A DNA stretch of 64,000 bases from JABWCQ01 sp964530625. Its GTDB lineage: Bacteria > Electryoneota > RPQS01. The stretch spans positions 9,867 to 73,866 of the forward strand of contig CAZHAK010000011.1 of NCBI GenBank assembly GCA_964530625.1, given 5' to 3'. A model generated the notes under the pieces. The model was given only the letters and a program-made list of their open reading frames with translations, did no database searches and was not told the DNA's origin. The position numbers and the translations under genes are program-made. Below, one piece after another: positions 61,051-64,000 of this stretch; positions within the stretch are counted from its first letter, which is position 1, and each line of letters starts with the position of its first letter.

Positions 61051-62156
61051 GAAAAATGTGGGCTATCGCGCGCAAAGAATTTCTCCACATTATGCGTGAT
61101 CCGCGAAGTCTTGCCTTTGCGATTTTGATGCCGGCCATGATGGTTTTGCTCTATGGTTATGCAATTAACATGGATCTGCGCGATCTGCGCGTCGGAATTC
61201 TCGATTATGATCGGAGCACCGAGAGCGTTGACTTCGTGCGCCGTATGACGTCGGGCGACTTCATCGTCGCTACAAAATATCTCAACTCTCGTGATGAAGT
61301 TGAGGGGGATTTTCGCAGCGGAAGCGTTTATGCCGTGCTCGTGTTTCCCGAAGGCTACGGGAGGCGGTTGCAGCAAGACCCCGAGAGTCCGGTTCAGATT
61401 CTCGTGGACGGTGCCGATGGTACCACCGCCGCAACCGTGGGAAGCTATTTGGAGGCAGTATCCGCACTTTTGAATCGTGATCAACTGCGCAGCGCTATCG
61501 GAGATCGCGCGCAACCGATTGATGTGCGCTCGCGCGTCTGGTATAATCCGGAATTGATCAGCGCTCATTTCATCGTGCCCGGATTAGTGGCCATCATCCT
61601 GATGATGATCTGCGCGCTCTTGACCAGCGTCGCGATTACGCGCGAGAAGGAAACCGGAACATTGGAGCAAGTGCTGACCACTCCCGTGACGTCCGCACAA
61701 GTAGTGATTGGGAAAGTGCTACCCTACCTACTGATAGGCATTCTTGATACAGCAATCATTATGGTCTTGGGCAGGCTTGTTTTTGATGTTCGGATGGAGG
61801 GATCGTGGCTGGTGCTTTCGGGCTATAGCTTAGTCTATCTGGCGATAGCGCTCAGTCTGGGTCTGCTGATTTCGACCATGGCAAAGACGCAGCAGGCTGC
61901 GATGATGTTTGCACAGCTTTTCACGGTGATTCCCACGATAATCCTATCAGGTTTTGTTTATCCGGTCGCTTCGATGCCCAAAGTGCTGCAAGGTCTGGCG
62001 CATCTTTTTCCGGCGTACTATTATCAGCGCGTCATTCGCGGCGTAATGCTCAAAGGAGATTCGTGGTATCCGGTTGATGGCGGGATCATGCTTGTAATGG
62101 CTGTTCTGCTCTTGCTTTTGACTGCCAAGCGCTTTCGGATGAGGCTTGACACATGA
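61047..62156 (+). CDS. ABC-2 type permease, first of two (YbhS/YhhJ-like)
   Basis: 369 aa. N-terminal helix after KEFLHIMRDPRSLAFAILMPAMMVLLYGYA, a large periplasmic domain (about 50-170), then five membrane helices, with the typical REKETGTLEQVLTTPVT motif at the start of the core and PVASMPKVLQGLAHLFPAYYY near the end. Forms the channel with the next gene product. Overlaps it by 4 nt. Confidence 0.92.
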   Translation: MRKMWAIARKEFLHIMRDPRSLAFAILMPAMMVLLYGYAINMDLRDLRVGILDYDRSTESVDFVRRMTSGDFIVATKYLNSRDEVEGDFRSGSVYAVLVFPEGYGRRLQQDPESPVQILVDGADGTTAATVGSYLEAVSALLNRDQLRSAIGDRAQPIDVRSRVWYNPELISAHFIVPGLVAIILMMICALLTSVAITREKETGTLEQVLTTPVTSAQVVIGKVLPYLLIGILDTAIIMVLGRLVFDVRMEGSWLVLSGYSLVYLAIALSLGLLISTMAKTQQAAMMFAQLFTVIPTIILSGFVYPVASMPKVLQGLAHLFPAYYYQRVIRGVMLKGDSWYPVDGGIMLVMAVLLLLLTAKRFRMRLDT

Positions 62157-63301
62157 GGGCCTTACTCGCGCGCCAGCAGCCGCTGCTCTATCTGATTCAA
62201 AAAGGATTTCGGCAGATTTTTCGCGATCCGCAGATGCTGATGATCATCTTCGTGATTCCGGTGATCCAGCTATTCATTTTAGGGAACGCGGCGACGACCG
62301 ATTTGCGCAACATCCGACTCGAAGTTTTTGACGGGGACAACACTGCGCATAGTCGACGACTTGCCAAAACATTCTATCAGAATGATATATTCGTAGGGGG
62401 AGTGAGACCAACCAGCCCTGCAGAGTTGCAACGACAGCTGTTGAATGGCGATTTAGAAGCGGGGGTATGGATTCCGAAGGGATACGCGAAATCGTTAGCA
62501 AGCGGTGAGACCGCTGAAATATCCGTTACCGTGGATGGTCAAAACTCGAGCAGCGCCGCGCGCAGTCTCGGGTACATACAGGGAATAATTCAGACAGAAA
62601 CACAAGGCCGCTTATCGCAACTGAGATCTGAACATCCCGAAATCGCGCGCCAGCTGCATCAGATTGCACCGGTTATCCGATACTTTTACAATCCGACTCT
62701 CGAAAGTAAGTATTACATGGTTCCGGCGATTCTGGTGATGCTCATCACATTAGTGTCTGTGATGCTAACCGGAGCAGCAATCGTCCGGGAAAAGGAACTC
62801 GGAACGTTGGAGCAAATGCTCGTCACGCCGCTCTCGAGAAGTCAAATTATCGCAGGGATGACCATTCCCTACGCGCTGCTCTCGACTGTCGTGTTTACGG
62901 TAGGTGTATTGATCGCCGTGTTTTGGTTCGAAGTTCCGCTCGTCGGATCAGTTGCACTCTTGTATGCCTGCACGGGTATTTTCTTACTAACAACCATGGG
63001 CGGCGGCTTGCTGATCTCGGCGGTTTCACAAACTCAGCAGCAGGCGTTGTTCACGACGTGGTTCTTCATGATCTTCTTTATTATGACGAGCGGCTTCTTT
63101 TATCCTATTGATAATATGCCGGACTTCATTCAATTAATTTCGCAGTTCAATCCTATGCGCTACCTGATGGATATCATTCGCGGAATTTTTCTGCGGGGAT
63201 CAACGCTGACCGACGTGTGGCCAGATCTTTGGCCGCTGCTGATCATGGGCGTCTCCGTTTTTCTTGTAGCCGTGTTACGCTTTCAGAAGCGACTGAGTTG
63301 A
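62153..63301 (+). CDS. ABC-2 type permease, second of two (YbhR-like)
   Basis: 382 aa. Same architecture: IQKGFRQIFRDPQMLMIIFVIPVIQLFILG, periplasmic domain (about 45-190), REKELGTLEQMLVTPLSRSQI, and YPIDNMPDFIQLISQFNPMRYLMDIIRGIFLRG. Completes the tripartite efflux system. Substrate unknown; related E. coli systems export drugs or cations. Confidence 0.92.
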   Translation: MRALLARQQPLLYLIQKGFRQIFRDPQMLMIIFVIPVIQLFILGNAATTDLRNIRLEVFDGDNTAHSRRLAKTFYQNDIFVGGVRPTSPAELQRQLLNGDLEAGVWIPKGYAKSLASGETAEISVTVDGQNSSSAARSLGYIQGIIQTETQGRLSQLRSEHPEIARQLHQIAPVIRYFYNPTLESKYYMVPAILVMLITLVSVMLTGAAIVREKELGTLEQMLVTPLSRSQIIAGMTIPYALLSTVVFTVGVLIAVFWFEVPLVGSVALLYACTGIFLLTTMGGGLLISAVSQTQQQALFTTWFFMIFFIMTSGFFYPIDNMPDFIQLISQFNPMRYLMDIIRGIFLRGSTLTDVWPDLWPLLIMGVSVFLVAVLRFQKRLS

Positions 63302-63403
63302 CAGGTGACGTGCAAGTTGAAACGTAGTGTTAGCAACTGTCGGAGTTTTTGCCTCCTGGAGTGAGGTTTTGCACGCCTTCAGATCTAATGGAACAGATCG
63401 CGC

Positions 63404-63596
63404 TATTGTTTTAAGGTGTAGTTTGGGTTGGCAAGTTGCGAAACTTTAGATATTTTGGATTTGGGTTGATCCGGCAGCAGATCTTTGTTGTTTAAGTTCG
63501 AAGCATTTTGCAGTGCGTATTTCATCTACTCAAACGTACCGCTACGCAAAATCTTAACAACCTGATCCTCCTGTGCCAAAGACACTGACAGACAAA
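63404..63596 (+). repeat. Diverged intergenic repeat, copy 2
   Basis: Homologous to 54719-54908 (see that entry). The terminator-like stem of copy 1 has decayed here to GATC/GATC. A separate terminator follows at 63594. The 63302-63749 gap shows nothing else. Confidence 0.75.
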
Positions 63597-63625
63597 ACCA
63601 CCGACTGACTTATTGGTGGTTTTTT
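63594..63625 (+). terminator. Rho-independent terminator of the efflux operon
   Basis: AAAACCACC (63594-63602) pairs with GGTGGTTTT (63615-63623), followed by further T residues. It lies about 290 nt after the last permease gene and abuts repeat copy 2. The A-tract on the left side would also let it act on the minus-strand gene ending at 63750. Confidence 0.85.
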
Positions 63626-63749
63626 ATATGTGGTTGCGGGATTAAATTCTTCGGGCGGTCTCTCAAACCAACACGTAAGCCAGGAAAGCCTCACTTTATG
63701 CTTTTCTTGCGACTGCACCTTAGTCTATAGCTTCACAACCACGCGCAAG

Positions 63750-64000
63750 CTAACGCTTCCCGGATCCACTTGCCAGCTCGTCAAAAATAGGATAGCCGCT
63801 TGCGACAATAATTCCCCTGATGAGAGCTTGCTGTCGTAACCCAAGGTCCGCTAAAGTGCTCTCCGACTCCAAAATGGATTGAAGCATGTCAACTGTTTCA
63901 AGCGCTGATAACTCACCTAGGCTGTACATCTTGATCGCTTGGTTCGCATTCTCCATGCCCGATGAACTTGTCGACAGTTCAAGATCTGCTTCAATCTGGT
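63750..64000 (-). CDS. C-terminal end of an unknown gene that runs off the right edge
   Basis: The minus-strand frame is open from the window end to a stop at 63750, 82+ codons. The translated part is acidic, helical-looking and unlike the antisense frames nearby (SLGELSALETVDMLQSIL, then LRQQALIRGIIVASGYPIFDEL). An ATG at 63956 is possible, but the frame continues upstream with the same character. No family recognised. Confidence 0.45.
   Translation of the reverse strand, partial: QIEADLELSTSSSGMENANQAIKMYSLGELSALETVDMLQSILESESTLADLGLRQQALIRGIIVASGYPIFDELASGSGKR

Noticed and set aside
63630..63839. 69-codon plus-strand frame near the right edge
   Set aside because: Overlaps the more protein-like minus-strand frame and begins just after a terminator with no ribosome binding site.
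1..64000. tRNA, rRNA, CRISPR arrays, riboswitches
   Set aside because: No TpsiC-like tRNA ends, regular short repeats or known aptamer cores were noticed on reading both strands; absence is by eye only.

Overview
The window reads as a chromosomal segment of an anaerobic or facultative bacterium of the Fibrobacteres-Chlorobi-Bacteroidetes (FCB) superphylum, probably one of its candidate phyla. The main clue is two secreted or membrane proteins (22935-26369 and 26967-29027) that end in the NYPNPFNAST-type C-terminal domain of type IX secretion (T9SS) cargo. Base composition is near 50% GC. Genes are tightly packed, with many ATGA or TGATG overlaps. The phylum is inferred; no rRNA gene is present to settle it.

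Region 1 (1-4330): the 3' part of a glutamate dehydrogenase gene, then a GAF/ATP-grasp protein related to PEP synthase that lacks the phosphohistidine domain. Region 2 (18464 back to 4352, minus strand): one long nitrate-respiration operon. It runs Rrf2 regulator, moaA, MOSC protein, diheme cytochrome c, narG, narH, narJ, a NarI-Rieske fusion, cytochrome b, cytochrome c, NarK-type transporter, small ORFs, and the di-iron repair protein RIC (YtfE/ScdA). It combines a cytoplasm-facing NarGH reductase with bc-complex-like parts (Rieske, b6-type cytochrome b, c-type cytochromes). A near-consensus promoter precedes the Rrf2 gene.

Region 3 (18664-29635): cell-envelope and signalling genes: an exported TPR-CHAT protein, a small protein with two Ig-like repeats, a 1.1-kDa-residue-scale T9SS cargo protein (1144 aa), and a sigma factor/anti-sigma pair whose anti-sigma partner carries TPRs and a T9SS-type tail. 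Then come ettA (30319-31989) and an 800-base gap holding a decayed IS3-type transposase fragment.

Region 4 (32647-54478, plus strand): a 22-kb co-directional island for anaerobic aromatic degradation. It contains xdhC and a mobA/mocA-like gene (Mo-cofactor maturation), bcrCBAD (ATP-dependent class I benzoyl-CoA reductase), an acyl-CoA ligase, an extra HgdB-like protein and an extra activase separated by a PanE-like gene, had, oah, dch, an SDR, hcrCAB (4-hydroxybenzoyl-CoA reductase), a thiolase, and a 3-hydroxyacyl-CoA dehydrogenase-enoyl-CoA hydratase fusion. Read together, the genes convert 4-hydroxybenzoate or benzoate to 3-hydroxypimelyl-CoA and onward by beta-oxidation. With the nitrate operon this suggests a denitrifying or nitrate-reducing aromatic degrader outside the usual proteobacterial groups.

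Region 5 (54479-64000): a diverged intergenic repeat (second copy at 63404), a Mug-type DNA glycosylase with a DUF488 gene, and a TetR-TolC-HlyD-ABC-ABC-permease-permease efflux operon laid out like E. coli cecR-ybhGFSR. The end of a minus-strand gene runs off the right edge. No tRNA, rRNA, CRISPR array or intact insertion sequence was seen.
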